This document shows, one piece after another, positions 35,098-44,072 of a stretch of 64,000 nt of DNA. The notes below the pieces were generated by a model that did not search any database, was not told where the DNA came from, and saw nothing but the letters and a program-made list of their open reading frames with translations. A program made the translations under genes and the position numbers. Position 1 is the stretch's first letter; each line of letters opens with the position of its first letter. Source of the DNA: Naasia aerilata (GTDB lineage: Bacteria > Actinomycetota > Actinomycetes > Actinomycetales > Microbacteriaceae); contig NZ_AP027731.1 of assembly GCF_030296595.1 (NCBI RefSeq), forward strand, positions 1,054,001-1,118,000, written 5' to 3'.

Positions 35098-36144
35098 GTG
35101 AGACTGCATGATCCGGCCATCCGCACCTTCGCCAGCGACAACTACGCGGGCGTGCACCCCGAGGTGCTGCTCGCCCTCGCCGACGCCAACGGCGGGCACC
35201 AGATCTCCTACGGCGAGGACGCGTACACCGCACGGCTGAACGAGGTCGTCCGGGAGACCTTCGGCGAGCGCAGCGAGACGTTCCCGGTGTTCAACGGCAC
35301 CGGCGCGAACGTGGTGGGGCTCACCGCGATGATGCCCCGCTGGGGCGCCGTCATCAGCACGGCCACCGCGCACATCCACACCGACGAGGCGGGTGCCCCC
35401 GAGCGGGTCAGCGGCCTGAAGCTGCTGCCGATCGCGACACCGAACGGCAAGCTGACGCCCGAGCTCATCGCCACCGAGGCCTGGGGCTGGGGCGACGAGC
35501 ACCGCGCGCAGCCGCTCGTGGTCAGCATCACCCAGTCCACCGAGCTCGGGACCGTGTACACCGTCGAGGAGGTGCGGGCGATCGCCGACTACGCGCACGG
35601 GCACGGGATGGCGCTGCACATGGACGGCGCCCGCATCTGGAACGCCGCAGCCTCCCTCGGCGTGCCCCTCCGCGCCTTCACCTCGGACGCCGGCGTCGAC
35701 GTGCTCAGCTTCGGCGGCACCAAGAACGGGCTGCTGGGAGCCGAGGCGGTCATCGTGCTCGACCCGGATCGCGCCGACGGCATCCTCTACCTGCGCAAGC
35801 TCAGCATGCAGCTCGCGAGCAAGCTCCGGTTCATCAGCGCACAGCTGCTCACCCTGTTCGAGGACGACCTGGGGCTGCGTTCGGCAGCGCACGCGAATGC
35901 GATGGCGCAGCGACTCCGGTCGTCGCTCGAGGGCACGCCGCGGCTGTCGTTCTCGCAGGCGACGGATGCCAACGGGGTCTTCGCCGTGCTCGACAACGCG
36001 GTGACGGACCGCATCCGCGAGCGCTTCCGGTTCTACGACTGGGACCGCGCCGCCGGCCAGGTGCGCTGGATGTGCTCCTTCGACACCACCGAGGACGACA
36101 TCGACGGCTTCGTCGCCGCGATCAAGGAGGAGCTCGCCCGCTAG
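35098..36144 (+). CDS. Low-specificity threonine aldolase (PLP-dependent)
   Basis: A 348-residue fold-type I enzyme. FASDNYAGVHPEVLLAL, GYGED-like ISYGEDAYT, VFNGTGANVVGLTAMM and TAHIHTDEAGAPE are family blocks. ALHMDGARIWNAAASLG holds the Asp contacting the pyridine ring, and DVLSFGGTKNGLLGAEAVIV holds the Schiff-base Lys. It splits threonine or allo-threonine to glycine and acetaldehyde. GTG at 35098 is the start. It is divergent from the ATP-grasp gene with a 54-base gap. Confidence 0.9.
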   Translation: MRLHDPAIRTFASDNYAGVHPEVLLALADANGGHQISYGEDAYTARLNEVVRETFGERSETFPVFNGTGANVVGLTAMMPRWGAVISTATAHIHTDEAGAPERVSGLKLLPIATPNGKLTPELIATEAWGWGDEHRAQPLVVSITQSTELGTVYTVEEVRAIADYAHGHGMALHMDGARIWNAAASLGVPLRAFTSDAGVDVLSFGGTKNGLLGAEAVIVLDPDRADGILYLRKLSMQLASKLRFISAQLLTLFEDDLGLRSAAHANAMAQRLRSSLEGTPRLSFSQATDANGVFAVLDNAVTDRIRERFRFYDWDRAAGQVRWMCSFDTTEDDIDGFVAAIKEELAR

Positions 36145-36473
36145 CGCGCACCGCCCGTTGTCGCGCTTCCCGCGGGGCCTGTTGTCGCGCTACCCGCGGG
36201 GCCCGTTGTCGCGCTCCCGGCGGAGCCGCGTTGTGGCGCTCTCCGCGCCCCCGCCGAGGGGCGCCCCGAAACTGCCAGCTGGTGCACAGGAATCCGGTCC
36301 AGCACCAGAACGGGCGCGCGACCAGGGGATCCTTCCGCCCCGGCGGGTAGACCCGAGCGGCAGCGACCTCGTGATGTCGGGTGCCGAGCGGCGCCAACCC
36401 GCCGATTCCGGGGTCCGCTCCGGAGAGCCTCCTGCGTGACCGAGTTCGGCGCGCACTCTGAGGAGGACAAGAC
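36145..36473. other. 329-base non-coding gap with repeats
   Basis: No credible gene. It contains a 24-base tandem repeat (36157-36247), a hairpin CTGGTGC...GCACCAG near 36279-36308, and the GAGGAGG ribosome site of the CHRD gene just before 36474. No clear -35/-10 pair stands out. Confidence 0.6.
36157..36247. repeat. 24-base tandem repeat, about 3.8 units
   Basis: Units begin GTTGTCGCGCT at 36157, 36181 and 36205, each followed by a GC-rich 13-14 base palindromic part (for example TCCCGCGGGGCC). A fourth, decayed unit starts GTTGTGGCGCT at 36230. It lies right after the threonine aldolase stop. Confidence 0.8.
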
Positions 36474-37255
36474 ATGATGAAGAAATCTGCGCTTCTGCTG
36501 GTGCCGGCGCTGGCACTCGGCTTCAGCGCCTTCGCCGCAGCCCCCGCCATTGCGGCGACCGACGGCTCCTACCAGACCGAGCTCGGCGCGCTGAACGGCA
36601 GCGGCGGGAGCGGCATGGCGATGGTGACGGTCGCCGGCGACCAGGTCACCGTGCACATGGAGGTCAGCGGTCTCGCCGAGACCTTCAGCGGCAACCCGTA
36701 CCCGCACGTGGCGCACATCCACGTCGGTGAGGCGGGCACCTGCCCGACGCCCGACGCCGACAAGGACGGCGACGGCGTTATCAGCACCACGGAGGGGCAC
36801 CCTCCTACGGCATGATCGCGTCGACGCTCACGACGAGCGGCGACACCAGCCCGGCGACGGCGCTCGACCTGACGGTTCCGGCCGGCATGGGTGGCAACTT
36901 CACCTACGACCGCACATTCACCCTGAACGCGGACACCGCGGCCGGACTCGACGCGGGCAACGCCTCGATCGTCGTGCACGGTCTCGACCCGGCGACGCTG
37001 AGCACAGCCGCGCAGAACGCGAAGAGCGACCTCGACCCCACCCTGCCCCTCGCCGCGACGTCGCCGGCTCTCTGCGGAACCCTTGAGGCGTCGCAGATGA
37101 ACATGCCGAACGGCTCCGCCGCCACCGGTGGCGGCAGCACCTCGACCGGTCCTGACGCGGGCATGCTCGCGCTCGGTGGCGGTCTGATCCTCGCGGCGGG
37201 CGGCGTGCTTATCGCTCGCCGTCGCGTGGTCGCCTCCCGGACGGAATCGCGCTGA
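36474..37255 (+). CDS. CHRD-domain surface protein with C-terminal membrane anchor (frame broken at 36794-36797)
   Basis: About 260 residues. The signal peptide is SALLLVPALALGFSAFAAAP. A CHRD domain starts YQTELGALNGSGGSGMAMVT with HVAHIHVGEAGTCPTPDADK. After one G is added in a GGGG run it continues SYGMIASTLTTSGDTSPATA. The C-terminus is a Gly/Ser linker, TGPDAGMLALGGGLILAAGG helix and RRR tail, the layout of a sortase substrate, but without an LPxTG motif. The sortase gene follows after 4 bases. Confidence 0.82.
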
Positions 37256-37259
37256 TCGC

Positions 37260-37939
37260 GTGAACCCGCTCCCCCGCCGCCGCTCCGGTCGCCTCGCGAT
37301 CGGGGCGGCGGCACTCCTGCTTCTCGCCGGCGGCACCACGATCGCTGTCGGAGTCACGAGCAACCAGCCGCCGCCCCGGCCGCCCGCCTCGGCGGCCGCG
37401 CCGGCTCCGACCGCGAGCCCGTCGCCCAGCATCAGTCCGGCGCCGGAGCCGGAACCCACCCCTCGGCCGCTCCCGTCACGCTGGCCCGCTCGCTGCCGAC
37501 CCGGGTGAGCATCCCGAGCATCGGGGTCGACTCCGCCCTCATGGAACTCGGTCTCAACCGCGACGGCACGATCGAGGTGCCGCCGTTCGACAAGGACGCG
37601 CCGGCGGGCTGGTACCGCGGCTCCCCCACGCCGGGTGAGCTGGGACCCGCGGTGATCCTCGGCCACGTCGACACCTACCAGGCGGGCCCCGTCGTGTTCT
37701 ACCGGCTGGGCGATGTCCGGCCCGGCGACGCGGTGTCGGTCACGCGCGAGGACGGCTCAGTGGCCGCATTCCAGGTCGACCACGTCGACAGCTTCCCCAA
37801 GGCGACCTTCCCCACCCTCGAGGTGTACGGCAACACCCCGGATGCCGAGCTGCGCCTCATCACCTGCGGAGGCGACTGGGACCCGGACGCCCACGACTAT
37901 GCGGCCAACATCGTGGTGTTCGCCCACCTGGTGACCTGA
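37260..37939 (+). CDS. Class F-like sortase (frame broken at 37459-37462)
   Basis: About 226 residues. The N-terminal anchor is RLAIGAAALLLLAGGTTIAV, followed by a Pro-rich linker. The catalytic domain is VSIPSIGVDSALMELGLNRD, PAVILGHVDTYQAGPVVFYR (catalytic His) and AELRLITCGGDWDPDAHDYA (catalytic Cys, with the class-typical CGGxWD). A CCCC run in the linker needs one more C. GTG at 37260 starts 4 bases after the CHRD gene, its likely substrate. Confidence 0.85.
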
Positions 37940-37958
37940 CGCTCTCCTTCGCGCGAGA

Positions 37959-38003
37959 TGCCGATCTCCGCCCCTGCTCCGGACGAGGGGGACGGGATCG
38001 GCA
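37959..38003. terminator. Hairpin between convergent genes
   Basis: TGCCGATC (37959-37966) and GATCGGCA (37996-38003) are 8-base arms. The loop holds further complementary C-rich and G-rich tracts. It sits between the sortase and the convergent alcohol dehydrogenase, so a shared terminator is likely. Confidence 0.5.
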
Positions 38004-38014
38004 GCTCGAGGTCG

Positions 38015-39067
38015 TCAGGGACGCAGCAGCACCTTGATCGCGCGGCGCTCGTCCATCGCGGCGTACGCCTCCGCCGCCTCGGAGAGCGGCAGCTCCAGGT
38101 CGAAGACCCGGCCCGGGTGGATGCGTCCGCTCAGGACGTCGGGCAGCAGCTCCTCGACGTAGTTGCGGACCGGCGCGACGCCGCCGTTGACGCCCACGTT
38201 CGTGCCGAACATCGTGCGGATCTGCAACTCGGCCCCGCCGTTCGGGACACCGACGAAGCCGACCATGCCGCCCGGCCGCGCCGAGCGCAGGGCCTGCTCC
38301 ATCGACTCCTTCGTGCCGACGCACTCCAGGACGCAGTCCGGGCCGATGCCGTCGAACAGCTCCTTGACGCGGGCGATGCCCTCCTTGCCGCGCTCCTCGA
38401 CGATGTCTGTCGCGCCGAACTCGCGGGCGACCGCCTGGCGCGACACGTGGCGGGACATGGCGACGATGCGCGAGGCACCCAGCCGCTTCGCCGCGAGGAC
38501 CGCGCAGAGCCCGACGGCGCCGTCACCGACGACGACGACCGTCGACCCCTCGCGCACGCCGGCGCTGACGGCGGCATGGTGCCCGGTGCCCATCACGTCG
38601 GACAGGGTGAGGATGTCGGGGATCAGCTCGGCGGCGGGCTGACCGCCCGGCACGACCGCGAGAGTGCCGTCGGCGTGCGGCACGCGGACGAGCTCGCCCT
38701 GGCCGCCGTCCGCGAAGCCGCCCATCCGGTCATCCGCACCCCACCAGCCGCCGTTCAAACACGAGGTGCTGACGCCGTTGCGGCAGTTGGCGCAGGTCAT
38801 GTCGCAGTCGTAGAAGGGCGCGATCACGAAGTCGCCGACGGCGACGTTCCGCACGTCGGCGCCGATGGCCTCCACCACGCCGATGAACTCGTGCCCGATC
38901 CGGTGCGGCTCGTCGGTCGGCGTCACGCCGCGGTAGGGCCAGAGGTCGGAGCCGCAGACGCAGCTCGCGGTCACGCGGACGATGGCGTCTCCGCCGGTCG
39001 ACAGGCGGGGATCGGGGACCTCTTCGACTCGGATGTCGCGTTCACCGTGGATGAGAGTGGCAAGCAT
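38015..39067 (-). CDS. Zinc-dependent alcohol dehydrogenase (MDR)
   Basis: A 350-residue protein. CVCGSDLWPYRGV holds the catalytic-zinc Cys, HRIGHEFIGVVEAIG the His-Glu, and DCDMTCANCRNGVSTSC the four structural-zinc Cys. The Rossmann motif is VVVVGDGAVGLCAVLAAKRL near residue 178. NAD(P)-linked oxidation of an alcohol is expected, substrate unknown. No operon partner: both neighbours are convergent or divergent. Confidence 0.92.
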   Translation of the reverse strand: MLATLIHGERDIRVEEVPDPRLSTGGDAIVRVTASCVCGSDLWPYRGVTPTDEPHRIGHEFIGVVEAIGADVRNVAVGDFVIAPFYDCDMTCANCRNGVSTSCLNGGWWGADDRMGGFADGGQGELVRVPHADGTLAVVPGGQPAAELIPDILTLSDVMGTGHHAAVSAGVREGSTVVVVGDGAVGLCAVLAAKRLGASRIVAMSRHVSRQAVAREFGATDIVEERGKEGIARVKELFDGIGPDCVLECVGTKESMEQALRSARPGGMVGFVGVPNGGAELQIRTMFGTNVGVNGGVAPVRNYVEELLPDVLSGRIHPGRVFDLELPLSEAAEAYAAMDERRAIKVLLRP

Positions 39068-39163
39068 CCCTCGACCCTACGCCGGGCCCGATGCCCTTCC
39101 CTGCGCCTCCTGCCAGGACTACCGTCGGCCCTGCTTGTCGACCGCATCCGCAGGAGGACGACC

Positions 39164-39556
39164 ATGGCCGAGGGAACGAAGTCCGATCCCTGGCAGCTGA
39201 CCACCCCGCCCGGCACCTCCTCGTACACGATGTACCGCGAGGGGGACGAGCTGGTCTGCCAGGTGGGATCCACGAAGCTGACCTACCAGGCGCGGGCGAT
39301 CGACGACCTGGCCGCGTGGCTGCGCGAGCAGGGCGACTGGGTGCCCCTCGGCGCCGCCGACGAGCAGAAGCCGGCGGCGGACGGGACCGTCGAGGCGTGG
39401 GGCCGCTCCGAGACGAATCCGGTCGGCGGCTGGTACGGCCTCCGGAAGGGCTACCGCGGCCGCTTCGGCATGTACCTGCCCCCGCTGCTCGAGGCGCTGG
39501 GCCTGGCCGAGCTCACCCACGACCCGCGCAACAACCGCGTGCGCGCGAAGGGCTGA
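39164..39556 (+). CDS. Conserved small actinobacterial protein of unknown function
   Basis: A 130-residue soluble protein: SDPWQLTTPPGTSSYTMYRE, LVCQVGSTKLTYQARAIDDL, WLREQGDWVPLGAADEQKPA and GWYGLRKGYRGRFGMYLPPL. The evenly spread Trp/Tyr residues and absence of low complexity mark it as real. The ribosome site AGGAGG precedes ATG at 39164. I recognise no function. It is transcribed into a strong nested palindrome. Confidence 0.72.
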   Translation: MAEGTKSDPWQLTTPPGTSSYTMYREGDELVCQVGSTKLTYQARAIDDLAAWLREQGDWVPLGAADEQKPAADGTVEAWGRSETNPVGGWYGLRKGYRGRFGMYLPPLLEALGLAELTHDPRNNRVRAKG

Positions 39557-39558
39557 CG

Positions 39559-39628
39559 CAACCGCGGGTGAAACGCTCTTTCCGCGGGCCTAACGACACC
39601 CGCGGAAAGGCGGTATCACCCGCGGTTG
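39559..39628. terminator. Nested double palindrome between convergent genes
   Basis: The outer arms CAACCGCGGGTGA (39559-39571) and TCACCCGCGGTTG (39616-39628) and the inner arms CTTTCCGCGGG (39578-39588) and CCCGCGGAAAG (39599-39609) are both perfect and fully symmetric, with 6-base gaps on each side and a 10-base loop. It begins 2 bases after one stop and ends 1 base before the clpB stop. Confidence 0.75.
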
Positions 39629-39629
39629 G

Positions 39630-41794
39630 TCACACCTGCGCGAACTCGAACCTCGACACGTCGAGGGAGTCGCCGTCGGACGCGACGTCGACGCGCACCG
39701 TGTCCCCGTCCCGGACCTCGCCTGCGAGGAGCGCCCGCGCGAGGCGGTCGTCGATCTCCTGCTGCATGAGCCGGCGCAGCGGCCGCGCCCCGTAGATCGG
39801 GTCGTAGCCCCGCGCCGCCAGCCAGGAGCGGGCGTTCGGCGTGACCGCGAGCTGCAGCCGGCGGTCGCCGAGCCGGCGCTCGAGCCGGTCGATGTAGAGC
39901 GACACGATCTGGCCCAGGTCCTCGTTCGACAGCGTCGAGAACACCACGATGTCGTCGAGACGGTTCACGAACTCGGGCTTGAACGCCTGGCGGACGAGGG
40001 CCTGCACCGTCTCCTCCTTCTGCTCCGGCGTGTACTCCGGGTCGACCAGGTACTGGCTGCCGAGGTTCGAGGTGAGGATGAGGATCGTGTTGCGGAAGTC
40101 GACCGTGCGGCCCTGGCCGTCCGTGAGCCGGCCGTCGTCGAGCACCTGGAGCAGGATGTCGAAGACCTCGGGGTGCGCCTTCTCGACCTCGTCGAAGAGG
40201 ATCACCGAGTAGGGCCGGCGGCGCACCGCCTCGGTAAGCTGACCGCCCTGCTCGTAGCCGACGTAGCCGGGAGGGGCGCCGACGAGGCGGGACACGGCGA
40301 ACTTCTCGCCGTACTCGCTCATGTCGATGCGGACCATGGCTTTCTCGTCGTCGAAGAGGAACTCGGCGAGCGCCCGCGCGAGCTCGGTCTTGCCCACCCC
40401 GGTGGGGCCGAGGAACAGGAAGGATCCGGTCGGCCGGTCGGGATCGGAGATGCCGGCGCGCGTGCGGCGCACCGCGTCCGCCACGGAGTGCACGGCCTTC
40501 TTCTGCCCGATGAGGCGCTTGCCGAGCTCGGTCTCGAGGTGCAGCAGCTTCTCGGTCTCGCCCTGCAGCAGCCGCCCCATCGGGATGCCCGTCCAGGCGG
40601 CGACGACGGCCGCGATGTCCTCGTCGGTCACCTGGTCGTTGACCATGCGCGGCTCCGCGTCGTTCTGCTCCGCCTTCTCGGCCTCGAGCAGCTCGCGCTC
40701 GATGACGGGGATCTCCCCGTAGAGCAGGCGCGACGCCTCCTCCAGGTTGCCCTCGCGCTGGGCCCGCTCGGCGCGGATCCGCAGGCTGTCGACCTTCTCC
40801 TTGAGGTTTCCGACCCGGTTGAGGTCGGCGCGCTCGCGCTCCCAGCGCGTCTCGAGACCCGCGAGGACCTCCTGGCGCTCGGCGAGGTCCGTCCGGAGCT
40901 TCTCCAGGCGGGCCTTGGAGGCGTCGTCCTTCTCCCGCTTGAGCGCGAGCTCCTCCAGCTTGAGCCGGTCCACCGCCCGGCGGAGCTCGTCGATCTCGAC
41001 GGGGGCCGAGTCGATCTCCATGCGCAGCCGGGAGGCGGCCTCGTCGATGAGGTCGATCGCCTTGTCCGGCAGCTGGCGAGCGGTGATGTAGCGGTGGGAC
41101 AGCGACGCGGCGGCCACGAGCGCCGAGTCGGCGATCGCGACTTTGTGGTGCGCCTCGTAGCGCTCCTTGAGTCCGCGCAGGATGGCCACGGTGTCCTCGA
41201 CGCTCGGCTCCCCGACGTACACCTGCTGGAAGCGCCGCTCGAGCGCGGCATCCTTCTCGATGTATTCGCGGTACTCGTTGAGCGTCGTCGCGCCGATCAT
41301 GCGCAGCTCGCCGCGGGCCAGCATCGGCTTCAGCATGTTGGCGGCCGCCACCGAGCCCTCTCCCCGCCTGCGCCCATGAGCGTGTGCAGCTCGTCGATGA
41401 ACGTGATGATCTGGCCGTCGGAGTCGTTGATCTCCTTGAGCACGGCCTTGAGCCGCTCCTCGAACTCGCCGCGGTACTTGGCCCCTGCCACGAGGGCGGC
41501 CAGGTCGAGCGAGACGAGCTGCTTGCCCTTGAGGGAGTCGGCGACATCGCCGGCCACGATGCGCTGGGCGAGCCCCTCCACGACGGCCGTCTTGCCGACG
41601 CCGGGCTCGCCGATCAGGACCGGGTTGTTCTTCGTGCGCCGGGTGAGCACCTGACTGACCCGGCGGATCTCCGCGTCGCGGCCGATGACCGGGTCGAGCT
41701 TCCCGCTCCGAGCGACCTCCGTGAGGTTGATGCCGTACTGCTGGAGGGCGGTCTTCTGCTCCTCCTGCTGGCGTGCGCCCTGGAAGTTCGCCAT
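39630..41794 (-). CDS. clpB: ClpB disaggregase without N-domain (frame broken at 41362-41365)
   Basis: About 721 residues. It starts almost directly at the first AAA domain: [34 protein letters not shown] (Walker A) and [15 protein letters not shown]. After one G is added in a GGGG run it continues [16 protein letters not shown]. The coiled-coil middle domain (about 270-390, [20 protein letters not shown]) marks ClpB. The second AAA domain has [20 protein letters not shown]. The usual 140-residue N-domain is missing. A HAIR box precedes it, so it is HspR-controlled. It works with DnaK to dissolve aggregates. Confidence 0.92.
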
Positions 41795-41812
41795 CGCGTC
41801 TACTCCTTATGA

Positions 41813-41833
41813 GTTGAGTCTTGCTGGCTCAAG
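41813..41833. promoter_or_regulatory. HAIR box (HspR operator) upstream of clpB
   Basis: On the minus strand CTTGAGC-N7-ACTCAAC matches the HAIR consensus CTTGAGT-N7-ACTCAAG at 12 of 14 positions. It lies 19 bases before the clpB ATG and immediately after TAAACT, a possible -10 box identical to that of dnaK. Confidence 0.85.
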
Positions 41834-41893
41834 TTTAGGTGGATCGTTCCCGCCGCGCCAGATGCGCGTGGGCCGCTCGCCAGAGGCGAACGT

Positions 41894-42331
41894 TCAGGGC
41901 TCGATCGTCTCGAGCAAGTCGGAGAGCAGCCAGCCGAGCCAGTCCGACAGCTCCTCGAGCATCGGGTCGCGTCCGCCGGCCTCCTCCAGCCTCTCGTGCA
42001 GCACCAGCCGCAGGTCGGTGAGCCCACGGAGCCAGAGCTCGATGCGAGCGGGCGCGAGCCGGGTCGGCCCCGCCCCGCCGCCGAGGTCGACGAGGATCGA
42101 CTCCGCCGGCTCGGTCTTGGCGCGGGCGAGGCGGATGCGCGTGTAGCCCGCGTACTCGGCGGACGCATCCGGGTCGTCGGGATAGGCGTCCGGAAGCAGC
42201 CGGTCGAGGGCGGAATCCTCGCCGGCCGCGAGCAGGGCCAGGAACTCCCGGCAGAGCGTCTGCAGCACCTCCCGCTCCTCGGCGGAGAAGGTCCGCTCGA
42301 CGCCGTCGCCGGACCGGACGAAGCCGCTCAT
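41894..42331 (-). CDS. DUF2017-family protein
   Basis: A 145-residue protein: RTFSAEEREVLQTLCREFLA, SALDRLLPDAYPDDPDASAE, YTRIRLARAKTEPAESILVD and LWLRGLTDLRLVLHERLEEA. This is the small helical family that follows clpS in actinobacteria. Its ATG overlaps the clpS stop (ATGA). Function unknown; the conserved pairing suggests a role in ClpS/Clp proteolysis. Confidence 0.88.
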   Translation of the reverse strand: MSGFVRSGDGVERTFSAEEREVLQTLCREFLALLAAGEDSALDRLLPDAYPDDPDASAEYAGYTRIRLARAKTEPAESILVDLGGGAGPTRLAPARIELWLRGLTDLRLVLHERLEEAGGRDPMLEELSDWLGWLLSDLLETIEP

Positions 42332-42624
42332 GACTCCGCCGGGCTGAGCGTCGCGAGCAGGCCGTACCGGTGCATGGCCTCCACGTGCCGCTCCATCTCC
42401 TCGCGCGTACCCGTCGCCACCACAGCCTTGCCCTCGTTGTGCACGAGGAGCATGAGTCGCTCGGCCTCGGGCCGCGGGAAGCCGAAGTAGGTGCGGAACA
42501 CCCACGTGACATAGGTCATCAGATTGACCGGGTCGTCCCACACGATGAGCACCCATGGCGATCCGAGCCGCAGCTCCTCGCTGGTGGCGCGCTCCTCGAG
42601 CGTGTCGGGCATCGGCTCACTCAT
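42328..42624 (-). CDS. clpS: ClpS adaptor of Clp protease (N-end rule)
   Basis: A 98-residue protein: SPWVLIVWDDPVNLMTYVTW, FRTYFGFPRPEAERLMLLVH and NEGKAVVATGTREEMERHVE, the ClpS core that binds N-degron residues and docks on ClpA/ClpC. The first ATG overlaps the end of hspR. A frame break in hspR makes an artificial HspR-ClpS fusion frame, so I start it at 42624 (or Met5). Confidence 0.9.
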   Translation of the reverse strand: MSEPMPDTLEERATSEELRLGSPWVLIVWDDPVNLMTYVTWVFRTYFGFPRPEAERLMLLVHNEGKAVVATGTREEMERHVEAMHRYGLLATLSPAES

Positions 42625-43047
42625 CCAGAGCGCCGGGGCGCCAGAGCACCAGCTCGGTCCGGCGGGCCGCGCGCATGCCGGCGAGGAGGGGGTCACGCCG
42701 CCGTCCTCCGCCGCGGCGAAGATGCGCCGCCCGGGCCTCCGCAGGAGCTCGTCGGCGAGCGCTCCCTCGAGGTCCCGAACCCGGCCGCGCAGGGCCGTCA
42801 CCTCGTTCTCGAGCTCGAGGATGCGACGGATGCCCTCGAGGCTGATGCCCTCGGAGCCGAGTCGCGCGACCTCACGCAGCTGGGCGATGTCCCGCATCGA
42901 GTAGCGACGGGACTTCCCCGCCGTGCGCGACGGCGAGACGAGCCCGATGCGGTCGTACTGCCGCAGCGTCTGCGGGTGCATCCCCGCAAGCTCGGCAGCC
43001 ACCGCGATCGCGAAGAGCGGCGCGGTCGAGATCGCCTCCTCGTCCAT
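42617..43047 (-). CDS. hspR: HspR heat-shock repressor, MerR family (frame broken at 42688-42692)
   Basis: About 143 residues. [20 protein letters not shown] and [20 protein letters not shown] form the MerR winged helix. [20 protein letters not shown] follows, with a coiled coil to about residue 105. A GGGGG run (plus strand) needs one more base to end as LWRPGALDE, just overlapping clpS. It starts 4 bases after dnaJ. It represses dnaK and clpB through HAIR boxes, both present in this window, with DnaK as co-repressor in the known actinobacterial model. Confidence 0.9.
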
Positions 43048-43050
43048 GGG

Positions 43051-44048
43051 TCACACCCCCGGGCCCGCTCCAGCAGCTCGTCCCGGGGGTTCTCACCGGC
43101 GCCGGAGGCGACGAACTGCTCGAGCGCCTGCCGCTGCTCCTTGGTGAGGGTGGAGGGCACCGCCACCTCGATGCGGGCGAGGAGATCCCCGGTGCCCTTC
43201 GAGGTGCTCACGCCACGGTCCTTCACGCGCAGCACCTTGCCGCTTGACGTGCCGGGAGCTACCTTCAGCCGCACCGGCTCGCCGCCGAGGGTCGGCACCT
43301 CGATCGTCGCGCCGAGCGCCGCCTCGGCGAAGGTCACCGGCACGGTCACCTTGAGGTTGAGGCCCTCCCGCTCGAAGACGGGATGCTTCCGAACGGAGAC
43401 CGTGAGCACGAGGTCGCCGGGCTCGCCGCCGTCGAGGCTCGGCTCGCCCTTGCCGCGCAGCTTGATCTTCTGCCCGTCGCTGACGCCTGCCGGGATCTTG
43501 ACGTTGATCGGCCGGCCGTCCGCGCCCTGCAGGCGCACGGTGTCGCCCTTCGTCGCGGTGACGAAGTCGACCGTGGTCGTCGCCGTCACGTCCCGGCCCG
43601 GCGTGGGGCCGCCGAAGCCGCGGAAGCCGCCGGAGGGCTGGCCGAAGCCGGCGCCCCGGCCGCCGCCGAACATGCCACCGAAGATGTCCTCGAAGTTGCC
43701 CTGCGCGTACCCCGCTCCGGGCCGCCCGCCGGCACCACCGCCGAACATCCCGCCGAACACGTCCTCGAAGCCGCCACCGGCACCGGAGCCGGGCGCCGCG
43801 AAGCGGGCGCCCGACCCCATGGCACGGATCTGGTCGTACTCCCGCCGCTGCTGCGAGTCCGAGAGCACCGAGTACGCCTCGCTGATCTCCTTGAACTTCG
43901 ACTCGGCGGCGGTGTTCCCGGGGTTCGAATCCGGGTGAAACTGCCGGGCGAGCTTGCGGTAGGCCTTCTTCAGGGCCTGCTCGTCCACGTCCTTGCCGAC
44001 GCCGAGCACCTTGTAGAAGTCCTTATCGAACCAGTCCTGGCTAGCCAA
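43051..44048 (-). CDS. dnaJ: DnaJ-type co-chaperone without zinc finger (frame broken at 43056-43060, near the stop)
   Basis: About 332 residues. The J-domain is [20 protein letters not shown] with the HPD motif in [11 protein letters not shown] Gly/Phe-rich linker (about 80-155) contains [14 protein letters not shown] twice. The C-terminal substrate domains begin [20 protein letters not shown]. There is no CxxCxGxG zinc finger and no Cys at all, so this is a class B (CbpA-like) J-protein. One more G in a GGGGG run gives the ending RARGV and a TGA at 43051, just before hspR. Confidence 0.92.
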
Positions 44049-44072
44049 TTGTGCGAGCTGCTTTCTACTCGG

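Noticed and set aside
36157..36247. Possible CRISPR array
   Set aside because: Units are directly adjacent with no variable spacers and there are no cas genes in the window.
42328..43047. Apparent HspR-ClpS fusion
   Set aside because: Adding one base to a G run in hspR restores a normal HspR stop overlapping the clpS start. The fused linker has no family sequence.
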